Assembly (NCBI RefSeq): GCF_013449735.1
Contig: NZ_JACBNY010000009.1
Span: forward strand, 1-64,000
Source of the DNA: Pseudolactococcus laudensis
GTDB lineage: Bacteria > Bacillota > Bacilli > Lactobacillales > Streptococcaceae
Direction of reading: 5' to 3'
DNA length: 64,000 nt
In this document: positions 1 to 10,466 of the stretch, piece after piece
How the letters are laid out: the number at the start of each line of letters is the position of its first letter
How positions within the stretch are numbered: position 1 is the first letter of the stretch
Notes under the pieces: model-generated
Database searches by the model: none
The model's input: the letters and a program-made list of their open reading frames with translations, nothing else
Told to the model about the DNA's origin: nothing
Made by a program: the position numbers and the translations under genes

Positions 1-127
1 TTATAATTCAAAACGAATCCATCAAAGTTTAGGGTATCTTACACCTAATCAATTTGAAAAGGTAAGTGCTTAAAATAAATAGATTAAAATTCTACGTTTG
101 TTACTCTAAAAAATTGACTTAACGTCA
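1..127 (+). mobile_element. 3' end of an IS3-family insertion sequence (partial)
   Basis: Bases 2-73 encode the last 23 residues of an IS3-family OrfB/integrase transposase; the string RIHQSLGYLTPNQFE is the hallmark C-terminus of the IS150/IS3 groups. The rest of the element lies left of the window. The non-coding tail would contain the right inverted repeat; a plausible end is the CA at 126-127, matching the TG...CA ends of this family, but only one end is visible so the boundary is a guess. The next reading frame opens at 118 without a start codon, so the IS appears to sit inside the following gene. Confidence 0.65.
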
Positions 128-912
128 TCTATTTAAAAGATCTTATTAATGAGGCTTTTAATAATCGGGTATTAGTAGCTCCTTTAAATAAGCTTCAGTC
201 TCAGAACAAGAAAGTACTGTATGTAGTTTTTCCAACTGCAACTAAAATAAAAAATAAATCAGTACTAGAAGAAAAAGTAAGTCAGCTAACGATTGCGACA
301 ACACGCGCCAATTTGAAACAAGGTATTATTCCAGAAGCATTACTGCGGTTTGGAGAAAACAAAGTTTATGCGAATGATGTACTTGATGGTTGGGGCTTAC
401 AATCACATGAAGGTGGGTATGATACTTTGACAGATAAAACATCCACCTTCGTCAACCGCAAAAATGGTTATCGTCTATCGCCGATAAATGAAGAAGAAAA
501 TAAGGATAATAAAAAAGTTTACTTCTTTGGAAATTCTGTCATGTATGGTATTGGTAGTGATGATGTACATACTCTACCCAATCTTGTTGGCAGAAATGCA
601 CTTTCTGATAATAAGTCTATTTATGTTGAAAACCGAGCAAATTTTTCAATGAATGACTATGTACGAAGTACTAATTTGCTTAAGCAAATTGATATATCTG
701 ATGAAGATATTATTGTGTTTGGTACTCATTTAGCACTTACCGTTGAACAACAAAATATGTTAAATGGGGAATATATTGATATGCAGCCGTATTTTGAACG
801 ACCGCATGAAATGGGAGAAGTATTTCTTGATATGACGCACATGAATAAAGTGGGATATGAAAAAATGGCAAGTGTGGTATACAACTATCTTGTAGAGAAA
901 GGTTTGATATAA
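118..912 (+). pseudogene. SGNH/GDSL-hydrolase-like protein, 5' end removed by IS insertion
   Basis: An uninterrupted frame runs from 118, just after a TGA at 115-117, to the TAA at 912, about 264 residues with no start codon or ribosome binding site near 118. An internal ATG at 313 gives a 199-residue protein but has no clear Shine-Dalgarno. Seen motifs: FFGNSVMYGIG resembles SGNH block I (the Ser nucleophile after Gly-Asn), and FLDMTHMNKVGYEKMA resembles block V (Asp-x-x-His). Such proteins in polysaccharide or teichoic-acid loci often add or remove O-acetyl groups; the substrate here cannot be told. It overlaps the next gene by one base (ATG at 912). It is probably an inactivated remnant, since the N-terminal part was lost to the IS. 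Confidence 0.7.
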
Positions 913-3907
913 TGTTTAAAATAATTTCAAATGAAAATGATAAACTGACAATTAAAAACATGCAATCTGATGAAAAAGATGTTTTATTTTATGTTGCTAA
1001 AGAGAATCCAGTAGATTATTTTGAGTTACCGTTTTCTTATGATGATGGCGAGTTTTCTATTTTATTTTCAGATGTTGATATAGTTTTTCAAGAAAATAAC
1101 CTGGAAAAAGGAAAATATGGTTATTTTTATAAAGATATTAATGGTTTTAATAGATTAGATAGCCTTCAAGTGACGACAATTCTTGATAAAAAAGGTAAAA
1201 GAGAACAAAAGTCCTATTTCAAACCACTCAATGGGATATTTAAAACTTTTTATCCAGCGCTTGAATTTTTTGAATACAAAGTCACGATTATCATGGCAGT
1301 CTATAATGTAGAGCAATTTCTAGCTGATGCCCTCAATAGTTTAATTGTTCAAAGTATTGGGTTTGAAAATATTCAAGTTTTATTAGTCAATGATGCTAGC
1401 CCTGATAATTCTAAGGCAATTGCCATTGAATATGCTAAAAATACGATAATATTACTTATCTCAAAAACAATGTGAACTCAGGCGTTGCGATAACTAGAAA
1501 CAAAGCGTTACCATATATAAAAGGCGAATTGGTTTCATTTATGGATCCTGATGATATGTTATCGCCTGAAACGATTGAAAATGTTTATAAGTTTTACCAA
1601 AAACATAAGGGGAGCACAGATGTCGTGTCAATTCCTCTAGAATTTTTTGGAGATAAGAAAGGGCAGCATCCGCTTAATTACAAGTATGAAAAAACACAAC
1701 TGGTAGACTTATATAAAAATCCTTCTTTTATACAGTTATCATCATCAAGTGCTTTTATTGCACAAGATAAATTTACTAAAGACAAATTAAAATTCCCTGA
1801 AGATGTTATTGTCTCTGAAGACTTTCTGCTGTTGAATGAAATAATTGCTGATAAAATGACTCTTGGTGTTGTAAAAGAATCCTTATATATGTATCGCAAG
1901 CATGGTAAATCAGCGCTAGATACGATTATTGATAAAAAAGAAAATTATGTTCCAAGAGTTGAAAATTTGCTTTCCATCTTACACAAAGCCAGAGCTAAAT
2001 TTGGATTTATTCCTAAGTATTATCAATGGGCTGTTTGTTATGATTTGATGTGGCTGCTCAAAGTACCTAAAAAAAATGCTAAATTACTTTCAAGCGATGA
2101 AATAGCTGAGTACCAATTCATCATTGATGAGATATTACTATTGATTGATTATGATATTATTAATTCATGTAAGCATGCCAATTATTGGATAAAGAAGTAT
2201 TATTTAGCTTATAAACTGAAGCAATCAAATGCTGTATCCTTGAATATGGGCATGCATGTGAGCGATAGTACGATACTGTATGAGAAAAGAGATATTACAC
2301 TTAATCTAGTTGGTGCTGAAAAAAATGAGGTAGGTATTAGATTGTTTGGAAACCTTCTATATCCTAGTGATTTTGAAAGATTTGCTAATGCGAGACTGAT
2401 TATTAATGAGAAATACTATTATTTCAATCTTAGGTTAAATGATAAACTATCAGATAAAACCCTGTCAGAAAATTATAGAACCCATTTCTTTTTTACTGTT
2501 GATATACCATTAAGTGAAAATATGCTAAATGAAGTAATTTTATTTGAAGCTTTTAATGGACAAGATTGGATTATTCCAGTAAGAACATTTGGGAAATTTC
2601 TTAGTTTGAACCCAGCTCGTCAGTTCTCTAGAACGATAATTGATGACAACTATGATTTAGTTCTTGATAATAAAAAATTGAAAATATCTAATCAAAAAGA
2701 GAAAAATAATTTAAAAGTTAATCAATTTTTACAAACAGTTGATTTTAAATTATTTAGATACTATCAGGATATTATTTCAAAAAAAACTAAACCTATTTGG
2801 CTGATTAGTGATCGAATTAACGTAGGTGGGGATAATGGTCAAGCACTTTTTGAATATGTCGTTAAAAATCATCCTGAGATTGATGTTTATTTTGTGGTGG
2901 ATCAATTTTCTGAAACATTCAACGAGCTAAGTAAGATTGGTCACGTTGTAGCATATGGTTCCATTAAGCATCATGCTCTAGGACTGGCAGCAGATAGATT
3001 AATTTCTTCACATGCTGATGATTTTGTGATAAAATTTTTACCTAATAACTTAAAGGCATTTTATATGTTGTTTATTGGAAAATATGTTTTTTTACAACAT
3101 GGTATTGCATTAGGGATAGATTTAAGTACATGGTGCTTTAAAAATGCTAAGAATTTTTCTGCTTTTATTTTATCTTCTAAACGAGAGTTTGAAGTAAATG
3201 GGATATCATCCTTACCGGATTTTGATTATGAGGAAAAAGTTTGGAAACTGACGGGACTTCCAAGGTATGATCTATTAATGGAAAAACAAAATTCTAAAAC
3301 CGAAAAAGAGAAGGTTATTTTGTTTATGCCAACTTGGCGAAAAGAATTAGTAAGTAATTTTAATGCTATATCTGGACAGTATCCATATTCAAGTAAATTT
3401 AAAGAGAGTGATTATTATCAAATTACAAATGATTTATTAAATTCTGAAAAACTTATCCAAGTTCTTAAAGAGAAGAACTATAGGATGAAGTTTGTAAGTC
3501 ATCCATCGTTAAAACATCAAGATAGTGATTATGCCTTAGAAGAAGGAGTTGTGAGTTTCACAACTGAAAAGTATGTAGATTTATTGGTTCAAGGTGATAT
3601 ACTTATTACGGATTTTTCATCAGTACATTATGATTTTGCCTATCTTAAAAAACCAGTTTATTATTTAGATATAAATAATGAGCAAGATGCGTTAACACAC
3701 CTTGCTGAATCTTACGATTTTGAAGCAAAGTTACCTTTTGGGGAAAAGTTTGAAACAGTTGATGCACTTGTTGATGTCTTAGTTAGCAAGATTGAAACTG
3801 ACAGCTTAGTGATGCCCTTAAAGTATCAAAAAGTCGTAGATGAAATATTTGAGTATCATGATACTAATAACTGCAAACGTGTCTATGAAGCGATTCAAAA
3901 CATATAA
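912..3907 (+). pseudogene. Glycosyltransferase family 2 / CDP-glycerol glycerophosphotransferase fusion, frameshifted
   Basis: Two overlapping frames (912-1475 and 1472-3907) together encode one protein of about 998 residues. The first part holds a GT2 start (VTIIMAVYNVEQFL, then LLVNDASPDNS), and the second continues it (NSGVAITRNKAL, FMDPDDM). The far C-terminal third is a CDP-glycerol:polyglycerol-phosphate glycerophosphotransferase domain (TagF/TarF family): FLQHGI, LFMPTWR, a His-Pro pair and ITDFSSVHYDFAYLKKP. This architecture builds teichoic-acid-like or phosphoglycerol-decorated wall polymers at the membrane. The frame breaks at the run of five A at 1437-1441; one extra A restores the conserved reading YAKKYDNITYLKN. 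It is either a pseudogene, a phase-variable gene or an assembly error. Confidence 0.8.
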
Positions 3908-3987
3908 GATATATCAACTTAAAGATTCTGTAAAGGATGTATTTTTAGTTCAAACTAGCTGAGTTATATTACTGAAAGGGATTTAAA

Positions 3988-4356
3988 ATGAAAATATATA
4001 AAACAATTATCACGCTAATTATTGGCGTACTATTAGGTATTTTGCTTACTTGGGGAATAGGTAGACTACAAAAAACAGATGCTGTCATCCCAAATGCTAC
4101 ATATACGGCAGAAAATTCTAAAACTTGGAAAAGTGTTGATGTGAAAAATGATGTATTTACGTTAACGACAAGTACGGATAATATGATTGCATATAAGTAT
4201 TTTGATTTAGGCAGTGATAGGGTTTTATTATCATCTCCTACCAATGATCGAATTAACCAATTTAAAGTAATTAAAAATGGTGATAAGTATGAGTTTTATA
4301 GAATTACTAATGGTGTGACATCAAAGAAAGCTAATGTTATTCTGACTTCTAAATAA
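3988..4356 (+). CDS. Small membrane-anchored extracellular protein, unknown function
   Basis: A 122-residue protein. Residues 5-25 form one hydrophobic segment (IYKTIITLIIGVLLGILLTW) that should act as an uncleaved signal anchor. The rest is a polar, Thr/Asn/Lys-rich domain outside the membrane with no motif I recognise. The start is supported by GAAAGGG at 3974-3980. It lies 80 bp after the glycerophosphotransferase and before a strong terminator, so it is probably the last gene of that transcript. It could be a lineage-specific accessory factor for the wall polymer, but nothing in the sequence proves this. Confidence 0.7.
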   Translation: MKIYKTIITLIIGVLLGILLTWGIGRLQKTDAVIPNATYTAENSKTWKSVDVKNDVFTLTTSTDNMIAYKYFDLGSDRVLLSSPTNDRINQFKVIKNGDKYEFYRITNGVTSKKANVILTSK

Positions 4357-4434
4357 TGCTACTAATTGAAACTATACTTGTAAAACTGAATTAAAAACAA
4401 CCCCAAAAAAACGTATGAAATCAATCTTTTTGAC

Positions 4435-4457
4435 AACGTCCGTCGGGCGTTTTTTTG
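4435..4457 (+). terminator. Intrinsic terminator of the surface-polymer operon
   Basis: Seven-pair stem AACGTCC/GGGCGTT with loop GTC, followed by T-rich sequence. An outer A-rich arm starting near 4400 can pair with the T tract, so it may act in both directions. Confidence 0.8.
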
Positions 4458-4500
4458 GTTCTACAACTATCTAAAAGATGCTGATTGTATGTTTCTAGTA

Positions 4501-4528
4501 TTGTTAAAAAATTTTAATTTGATATAAT
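4501..4528 (+). promoter_or_regulatory. Promoter giving a probably leaderless transcript
   Basis: TTGTTA at 4501-4506, 16 bp spacer, TATAAT at 4523-4528 preceded by TGA (extended -10). The ATG at 4535 lies seven bases after the -10, where transcription should begin, and there is no Shine-Dalgarno, so the mRNA is likely leaderless. Confidence 0.6.
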
Positions 4529-4534
4529 ATTACT

Positions 4535-5781
4535 ATGAAGAAAAAAGTATTTTTATTGGGTTCAAGTCAATTTTTACAACCTATAAAATTAGAGGAAACA
4601 TCTAATTTCTATGCTATTGTGGCAACAAAATTAGATATGTCACTAGTTAGTTTCATGAGTAGTCCTATCAACTATGATAGACAAAAACTTTTGCTGGGAA
4701 AAGATAAAAAATTGAACTCTCAGTTGATAAGTGAATACGAAAAAGATGGATTAAATGATTTAATCGCTAGTAATCCAGATGTTTTGATACTGGATTTTTT
4801 TCTGATGTCAAATATGGTGTTGTTGAAAACATAATTGGGAATTTTATCACAAATAATAATGAAAAATATGTCATTAATCCATCATTTCAAGGATTAAAAA
4901 TGAGTCGAGCATTTCATCCTTTATATGAATATGATACATATGTGAAACTATGGACTGGCGCATTGGCCGAATTGATGGTGTTTTTGAAGACGTATTTACC
5001 AGAAACTAAAGTAGTATTAAATGGGGGTCAGGAAGCACTAAAGTTGTCAATTATTGAAGGGGATTTAAATAATGCAGATTTTTTAATGATGGTCTTAAAT
5101 GAATTGAATCAATTTGCGAGCGAAACTTATAGTCTGCCTATCATTTCTGGTGAGATGAATCAGATTGATTTTGCTACTCAATTAACACAGCTAATTTATC
5201 CAGACTATGAGAACAATCATGTGAATGAGTTAGCAGTATTGCCTACTGTATCAAACGAGTCAAGTTCAAATAAAGTTTATCACTGGAATTTGATACGAAA
5301 TCCCAAGTTTGAAAGAGAAGCTGAATTTTGGACAAATGTAGGAGATATTTCTTTTGATGATGACTACATAAAACTTGTTGATGGAGAATTGATTCTTCAT
5401 GGAGAACGTGATAAAAATGCCTTGTTTAGTTTATTATCAGCTCCTATCAATATTGGTGCTAGCCCTGAAAATCCAGTAGAATTAGAATTGAGCTACGATG
5501 TTTTTGCAGATGATGTTTTTGCGATAGAGATATACCGTGATTATATTTTTATTGGCAGGGGGTTTGAAGATAATTTAAGCGTTTCAAATAATGATGCAGT
5601 ACAAAAAATATATGAACATCAAGCTAAGCTCCTAAACTTGACATCAGGTAAATGGAAGAAAATCAATAAAATCATCACTGTTACAGCACCTTTTTTAAGG
5701 GTAGGGCCATTTGTTATGGGGAATACGACTCTAAAATGGAGAAATCTTTCTCTAAAACACCATCGCGAAGATAGTGAATAG
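4535..5781 (+). pseudogene. DUF6270-like (SGNH-type) surface-polymer protein, frameshifted
   Basis: Two frames (4535-4834 and the frame of 4900-5781) join into one protein of about 415 residues. The N-terminus (KKVFLLGSSQFL) resembles the Gly-Ser-Cys/Ser start of DUF6270 proteins, which are SGNH-like and common in polysaccharide loci; a later block (SRAFHPLYEYDTYVKLW) fits the same family. The C-terminal 150 residues look like a beta-rich carbohydrate-binding-like module (WNLIRNPKFEREAEFW ... WRNLSLK). The frame breaks in the run of seven T at 4795-4801; one more T gives an unbroken protein (DVLILDFFSDVKYG). Family assignment is from memory of motifs and is moderate; the frameshift is directly visible. 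Confidence 0.6.
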
Positions 5782-6388
5782 CATTTATCATTTTGTTGTA
5801 GTGCCTATTTCTCTATAAAGTATTAAATAGATTTGACCATTTTAAAAAAGATGTATTCCAGGTACATTCAAAATGTTTTGATATAACGACAGTAAAAACT
5901 CGTAAGGTAGGTAAGTCTTCAATCAGCAAGAAATGCTGAAAAAAACGATGAGATGAATACTTGTCTTTTCAACAACTCATCCAATTTATTCAGTATATTT
6001 TTTTAAGAATGAATCGCTTCAATTTTTTTAAAATATAGGCTGTTGAGTCGCCATAATAAATCGACTGGGAAATTCTCTCGCATGATTTATTATGGCGACT
6101 TTTTATTTTCATAAAAGTGCTATCTTATTACACAATGTTTTACTAACACAGAAGTGCTATTTTTTACTATAAATTTTAAAAAAATATCTTTTCAATACTC
6201 ATATTTTTGATATAATTAAACTAAAGATAATATAGAAACGAAAAGTATATTATAACAAGTGGTATATATTAGGGAATAGGAGAAATATAGCCCCTTTTTT
6301 TACAACAAAAAGTAACGTTTGGTATTTTATTTTAAATAATATACTGACGCAATAAAAATAGCCGATGATAATGAAAAGGAGAATTATC
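5782..6388 (+). other. 607-bp gene-free stretch between surface locus and cytidylyltransferase
   Basis: AT-rich with no convincing ORF. It contains a long perfect hairpin (6047-6099), a smaller inverted repeat near 5945-5990, and an extended -10 promoter (TGATATAAT near 6210) about 170 bp upstream of the next gene. It may mark the edge of the variable surface locus. Confidence 0.5.
6047..6105 (+). terminator. Long perfect inverted repeat, probable terminator
   Basis: Arms at 6047-6062 and 6084-6099 are perfectly complementary over 16 bp with a 21-nt loop and are followed by TTTTTATTTT. The stem is longer than most intrinsic terminators, and it lies about 265 bp after the last upstream stop codon. 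Confidence 0.65.
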
Positions 6389-7123
6389 ATGAATTATGTT
6401 GTCATTTTTGCAGGTGGTGTAGGCTCTCGCATGTCAAGTAAACTAGGGCCAATTCAATATATGGAAGTAGAAGAAAAGCCTATTTTAATTTATACGTTGG
6501 AGCGCTTTTCAACTAACGAGTTGATTGATAAGATTGTTGTCGTTGTTGCTTGTGATTATGTTAGGTACGTTGAGGAGCTTGTGGCACGTTTTAAAGTTGA
6601 TAAAGTAGTCGCTATCGTAGTGGGAGGAGATTGTTCTCATGCATCAATTATAGAGGGAATTAAAGCGGTTAAAAAGGATGGTGCAAGTGATGATAATATG
6701 ATTCTTTTTCATGATGGGATTAGACCAATTATCAATCAATTTACAATCTGTAATTGCATTAAAGGGGCGGAGGAAAATGGTAACTCAATTACTTGTATTC
6801 CTGCTATTGAGACGTTTGCTCAGTCATTAGACAGAGCCTGCGTTGATAGTGTTACAATTCGAGAAGATATGTTTAGCTTACAAGCACCGCAGGCCTATCA
6901 TTTTAAAGATGCGTATGAGTTGAATCAGCGAGCTATTCAAGAGGGGATTGTTGGTACAGTTGCTGACCAGGCTGAGCTCAACTGCTATTATGGTAAGACT
7001 TTGTATCTATGTGAAGGTTTGCATGGTAATACCAAAATAAAATATCCGATAGACTTTACTTATTTTGAATTTTTGGTAAAAAGTGGGAAGTATCAAAAAA
7101 TTGTTAATGACATGCCGTTTTAA
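6389..7123 (+). CDS. IspD/TarI-family cytidylyltransferase
   Basis: A 244-residue nucleotidyltransferase. The start ATG at 6389 follows AAAGGAGAA at 6375-6383; an earlier in-frame ATG at 6365 lacks a ribosome site. The N-terminal CTP-binding loop is FAGGVGSRMS, followed by a P-I-Q-Y motif where the family usually has K-Q-F, then HDGIRP and ADQAE near the active site. Family members make CDP-methylerythritol (IspD) or CDP-ribitol (TarI). Lactococci use the mevalonate route for isoprenoids, and the gene follows a teichoic-acid-like locus, so a sugar-alcohol phosphate substrate such as ribitol-5-phosphate is more likely. No partner reductase (TarJ) is next to it, which leaves the substrate open. 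Confidence 0.7.
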   Translation: MNYVVIFAGGVGSRMSSKLGPIQYMEVEEKPILIYTLERFSTNELIDKIVVVVACDYVRYVEELVARFKVDKVVAIVVGGDCSHASIIEGIKAVKKDGASDDNMILFHDGIRPIINQFTICNCIKGAEENGNSITCIPAIETFAQSLDRACVDSVTIREDMFSLQAPQAYHFKDAYELNQRAIQEGIVGTVADQAELNCYYGKTLYLCEGLHGNTKIKYPIDFTYFEFLVKSGKYQKIVNDMPF

Positions 7124-7225
7124 ATATCATAGAATATATTAAGATGCTTATATATTAAATTAGCCACTAAGAATGAAAAGCTAGATGACATGATAGTTGT
7201 GATAGCATCATGACATTAATCATTT

Positions 7226-7254
7226 TTGACAAACTTTAGCAAATTTGTTAAAAT
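7226..7254 (+). promoter_or_regulatory. Promoter of the glyQS transcript
   Basis: TTGACA at 7226-7231, exactly 17 bp spacer, TAAAAT at 7249-7254 with TGT before it. Predicted start near 7261, at the 5' end of the T-box leader. Confidence 0.8.
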
Positions 7255-7260
7255 AGCCTA

Positions 7261-7408
7261 AAGCAATGAAACCAAGTGGCGCGGGTGGAGCTTGAAATTG
7301 AATATGAGCGCTTGATTGATTAAAACAATCAAGAATTCAGGTGGAACCGCGTCGATAAGGCGTCCTGATACTAGAACACAATGTGTGTTGAGTGTCAGGG
7401 CGTTTTTT
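7261..7408 (+). promoter_or_regulatory. Glycine T-box riboswitch with terminator
   Basis: The T-box sequence AGGTGGAACCGCG at 7339-7351 is canonical; its TGGA bulge pairs with the 3' end of uncharged tRNA. It is followed by a terminator stem (7361-7372 with 7391-7402, several G-T pairs) and a T tract. The leader is short, as is typical of glyQS T-boxes, which lack the long Stem II region. Uncharged glycyl tRNA should favour read-through into glyQ. I did not resolve the specifier codon. Confidence 0.9.
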
Positions 7409-7457
7409 GTGTTCTATGCAACATTTTAAATGGCAAGACAGTCATAATGGAGGAATT

Positions 7458-8405
7458 ATGTCGAACAAACTATCATTTCAAGAAATCATCCTAACACTCC
7501 AAGAATTTTGGAGTAAGCAAGGTGCTAATCTTATGCAAGCCTACGATAACGAAGTAGGTGCAGGCACCATGTCGCCTTATACGTTTTTACGTGCCAATGG
7601 TCCAGAACCTTGGAATGCTGCCTATGTTCAGCCTTCACGTCGCCCAGCAGACGGTCGCTATGGGGAAAATCCGAACCGCCTGTTCCAACACCACCAATTC
7701 CAAGTGGTGATGAAGCCTTCACCTAAAAATATCCAACAGCTCTATTTAGATAGCCTCGCAGCATTGGGCATTAATGCCCTAGAGCATGATATTCGTTTCG
7801 TCGAAGATAACTGGGAAAATCCATCAATGGGTGCTGCTGGGATTGGCTGGGAAGTTTGGCTGGACGGGATGGAAGTGACGCAGTTCACGTATTTCCAACA
7901 AGTCGGTGGGATTGAAGTCGATTCTGTGACATCTGAGATCACGTATGGTCTTGAGCGTTTGGCGTCTTATATCCAAGAAGTTGAGTCAGTTTATGACCTT
8001 GAGTGGGGCAATGGCGTGCTCTATGGCGATATCTATACGGAGCCTGAGTACGAACATTCTAAATTCGCCTTTGAGGAAATCGAAACGGATACTTTCTTGA
8101 CGCTTTTCGATACTTATGAAGCACAAGCGACGAAATTACTTGATTTGGGTCTCGTGCATCCGGCCTATGATTTCATCTTGAAATCAAGTCATACTTTTAA
8201 CTTGCTAGATGCGAGTGGTGCGGTTTCTGTTACTGAGCGTGCGGGTTATCTGCATCGTGTTCGGACGATGGCACGTAAAGTGGCGCGTACTTTCATCAAT
8301 GAGCGCGCGAAACTTGGTTTCCCACTCTTAAAAGATTCAGAACTACGTGATAAATATCTTGGAGAAAACGGCAAATACACAGAAGTTGCTGGAGGTGACA
8401 AATAA
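7458..8405 (+). CDS. glyQ: Glycyl-tRNA synthetase alpha subunit
   Basis: A 315-residue class II synthetase subunit that, with GlyS, charges tRNA-Gly. The start ATG at 7458 follows GGAGG at 7449-7453; the frame extends upstream but that part overlaps the T-box terminator and is not coding. Conserved blocks typical of GlyQ are visible: [20 protein letters not shown], then [13 protein letters not shown], and [18 protein letters not shown]. The stop codon overlaps the glyS region by one base, so the two subunits should be translationally coupled. Confidence 0.97.
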   Translation: MSNKLSFQEIILTLQEFWSKQGANLMQAYDNEVGAGTMSPYTFLRANGPEPWNAAYVQPSRRPADGRYGENPNRLFQHHQFQVVMKPSPKNIQQLYLDSLAALGINALEHDIRFVEDNWENPSMGAAGIGWEVWLDGMEVTQFTYFQQVGGIEVDSVTSEITYGLERLASYIQEVESVYDLEWGNGVLYGDIYTEPEYEHSKFAFEEIETDTFLTLFDTYEAQATKLLDLGLVHPAYDFILKSSHTFNLLDASGAVSVTERAGYLHRVRTMARKVARTFINERAKLGFPLLKDSELRDKYLGENGKYTEVAGGDK

Positions 8406-10435
8406 TGGCAAACTATTTACTTGAAATTGGCTTAGAAGAAATGCCAGCGCACCTTGTAAGTGTTGCATCTCAACAACTTGCAACGCGCGTGTCAGACTTT
8501 TTGACAGAAAACCGCGTGACCTTTGAAAGTGTCACTAAATTCTCAACACCCCGCCGCTTGGCTGTCTTGGTCAATGGTCTAGCAGATGACTCAGCATCAA
8601 TCGACGAAGAAGTCAAAGGTCCATCAGCCAAAATCGCCAAAGATGTAGAAGGCAACTGGTCAAAAGCTATCCAAGGTTTCTCGCGTGGTCAAGGTGTCAC
8701 ACCAGATGATTTGATCCTAAAAGGCGATTACTACTACGCTAATAAACACATCGCTGGCATCGCAACAGCTGATATTTTAACCAAAATCGGCAGCGACGTC
8801 ATCAGCAAAATGAACTTCTCGACCTACATGAAGTGGGCCAACAACAACTTCCTTTTCGTCCGCCCAATCCAGTGGCTCGTCAGCTTGCTCGACACAGACC
8901 TCGTGCCATTTGACCTGCTCGACGTCACAGCAAGCAACGTGACTTACGGTCACCGGTTCTTATTCGACAATACGATCGTTTTGGAAAATGCGTCAGATTA
9001 TGAAGCAAGTTTGAAACAAGCTTTCGTCGTAGCAGATGCAGACGCTCGTAAAGCTACTATCCAAGCACAAATTGCAGCGATTGCCAATGCAAATAGCTGG
9101 GAGATCTACCTAGAACCAGGCCTCTTAGAAGAAGTCAATAACCTAGTAGAATATCCAACAGCCTTCGTGGGTGATTTTGATGCCAAATATTTGGAAGTGC
9201 CTGAAGAAGTTCTAGTCACATCAATGCGCGAACATCAACGTTATTTTGAAGTGCGCGATTTAGCTGGTAACCTCCAACCGCATTTCATTTCAGTCAGAAA
9301 TGGGAATGCTGAGCACATTGAAAATGTCGCTAAAGGGAACCAAAAAGTTTTAGTTGCGCGTCTTGAAGATGCTGAATTTTTCTGGCGTGAAGACCAAAAA
9401 CTTAAAATTTCTGACTTGGTTGAGAAACTCAAAAAAGTCACTTTCCATGAAAAAATTGGTTCAGTCCATGCCCACATGGGACGTGTGAAATTGATCGCTG
9501 AGAAATTACGTCAGCAAGCCAACTTGCCAGCAGATTACGATGCAAAACTTGATCGCGCTGCTGATATTTACAAATTTGACCTTTTAACAGGAATGGTCGG
9601 TGAGTTTGACGAGTTGCAAGGCGTCATGGGTGAAAAATATGCCCGCCTTGCAGGCGAAGATGCAGCAGTCGCAGCAAGTATTCGTGAACATTATATGCCA
9701 ACATCAGCTGATGGTGACCTGCCTCAAACTGAGATTGGTGCCGTCCTTGCCATCGCAGATAAACTAGACACAATTTTGTCATTCTTTACCGTTGGCTTAA
9801 TTCCAAGTGGTTCAAACGATCCCTATGCCCTTCGTCGTGCGACAGCAGGGGTTTTACGAATTGTTGAAGCGCAACAATGGGATGTTGAGTTGGACACGCT
9901 TATTGACGAACTTTATACACTCGACTTGAATGGTTTCAACTATGACCGTAAAGCTGACGTCATGACCTTTATCAATGGTCGTGTGGCTAAGATGCTTGAA
10001 GGTACAGCACGCTATGACATTATCGAAGCAGTATTAGCGACTGGTTCGCTTGATGTGGCAAGTTTAAGAGCTGCAGCCCAAGCCATTGATGCGAAAACAA
10101 GTGATGCTGATTTTAAAACATCAGTCGAAAACTTGGCACGTGTCTTCAACTTGGCAAGCAAACTTGAAACAGCACCAGCAATTGACGAAAGTCTCTTTGA
10201 GAATGCATCTGAAAAAGCGTTGTTTGCGGCTAACCAAGCCTTGATATTGACAGACGATAGCACACAAAATATTAGCGACTTATTCGCTTTATCAGCACCA
10301 ATCAGTGATTTCTTTGATAACACCATGGTCATGATAGACGACCAGGCCCTTAAAAATAACCGTTTGAGCTTGCTTGCTGATATCGCTGGAAAAGCAGGAC
10401 AAATTGCTGACTTCACCTTGATTAATACAAAATAA
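8405..10435 (+). CDS. glyS: Glycyl-tRNA synthetase beta subunit
   Basis: A 676-residue protein of usual length for GlyS. The N-terminus NYLLEIGLEEMPA is diagnostic. It contributes tRNA recognition and an HD-like region, and its C-terminal part is the anticodon-binding domain shared with ArgRS. It starts at the last base of glyQ, so the alpha2beta2 enzyme comes from one T-box-controlled transcript. Confidence 0.97.
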   Translation: MANYLLEIGLEEMPAHLVSVASQQLATRVSDFLTENRVTFESVTKFSTPRRLAVLVNGLADDSASIDEEVKGPSAKIAKDVEGNWSKAIQGFSRGQGVTPDDLILKGDYYYANKHIAGIATADILTKIGSDVISKMNFSTYMKWANNNFLFVRPIQWLVSLLDTDLVPFDLLDVTASNVTYGHRFLFDNTIVLENASDYEASLKQAFVVADADARKATIQAQIAAIANANSWEIYLEPGLLEEVNNLVEYPTAFVGDFDAKYLEVPEEVLVTSMREHQRYFEVRDLAGNLQPHFISVRNGNAEHIENVAKGNQKVLVARLEDAEFFWREDQKLKISDLVEKLKKVTFHEKIGSVHAHMGRVKLIAEKLRQQANLPADYDAKLDRAADIYKFDLLTGMVGEFDELQGVMGEKYARLAGEDAAVAASIREHYMPTSADGDLPQTEIGAVLAIADKLDTILSFFTVGLIPSGSNDPYALRRATAGVLRIVEAQQWDVELDTLIDELYTLDLNGFNYDRKADVMTFINGRVAKMLEGTARYDIIEAVLATGSLDVASLRAAAQAIDAKTSDADFKTSVENLARVFNLASKLETAPAIDESLFENASEKALFAANQALILTDDSTQNISDLFALSAPISDFFDNTMVMIDDQALKNNRLSLLADIAGKAGQIADFTLINTK

Positions 10436-10466
10436 TCAAGTATACACACACGTTTAGGAGGAAAAA

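Noticed and set aside
7392-7457. N-terminal extension of GlyQ
   Set aside because: The 22 extra codons overlap the T-box terminator; a strong ribosome site and the family N-terminus support ATG 7458.
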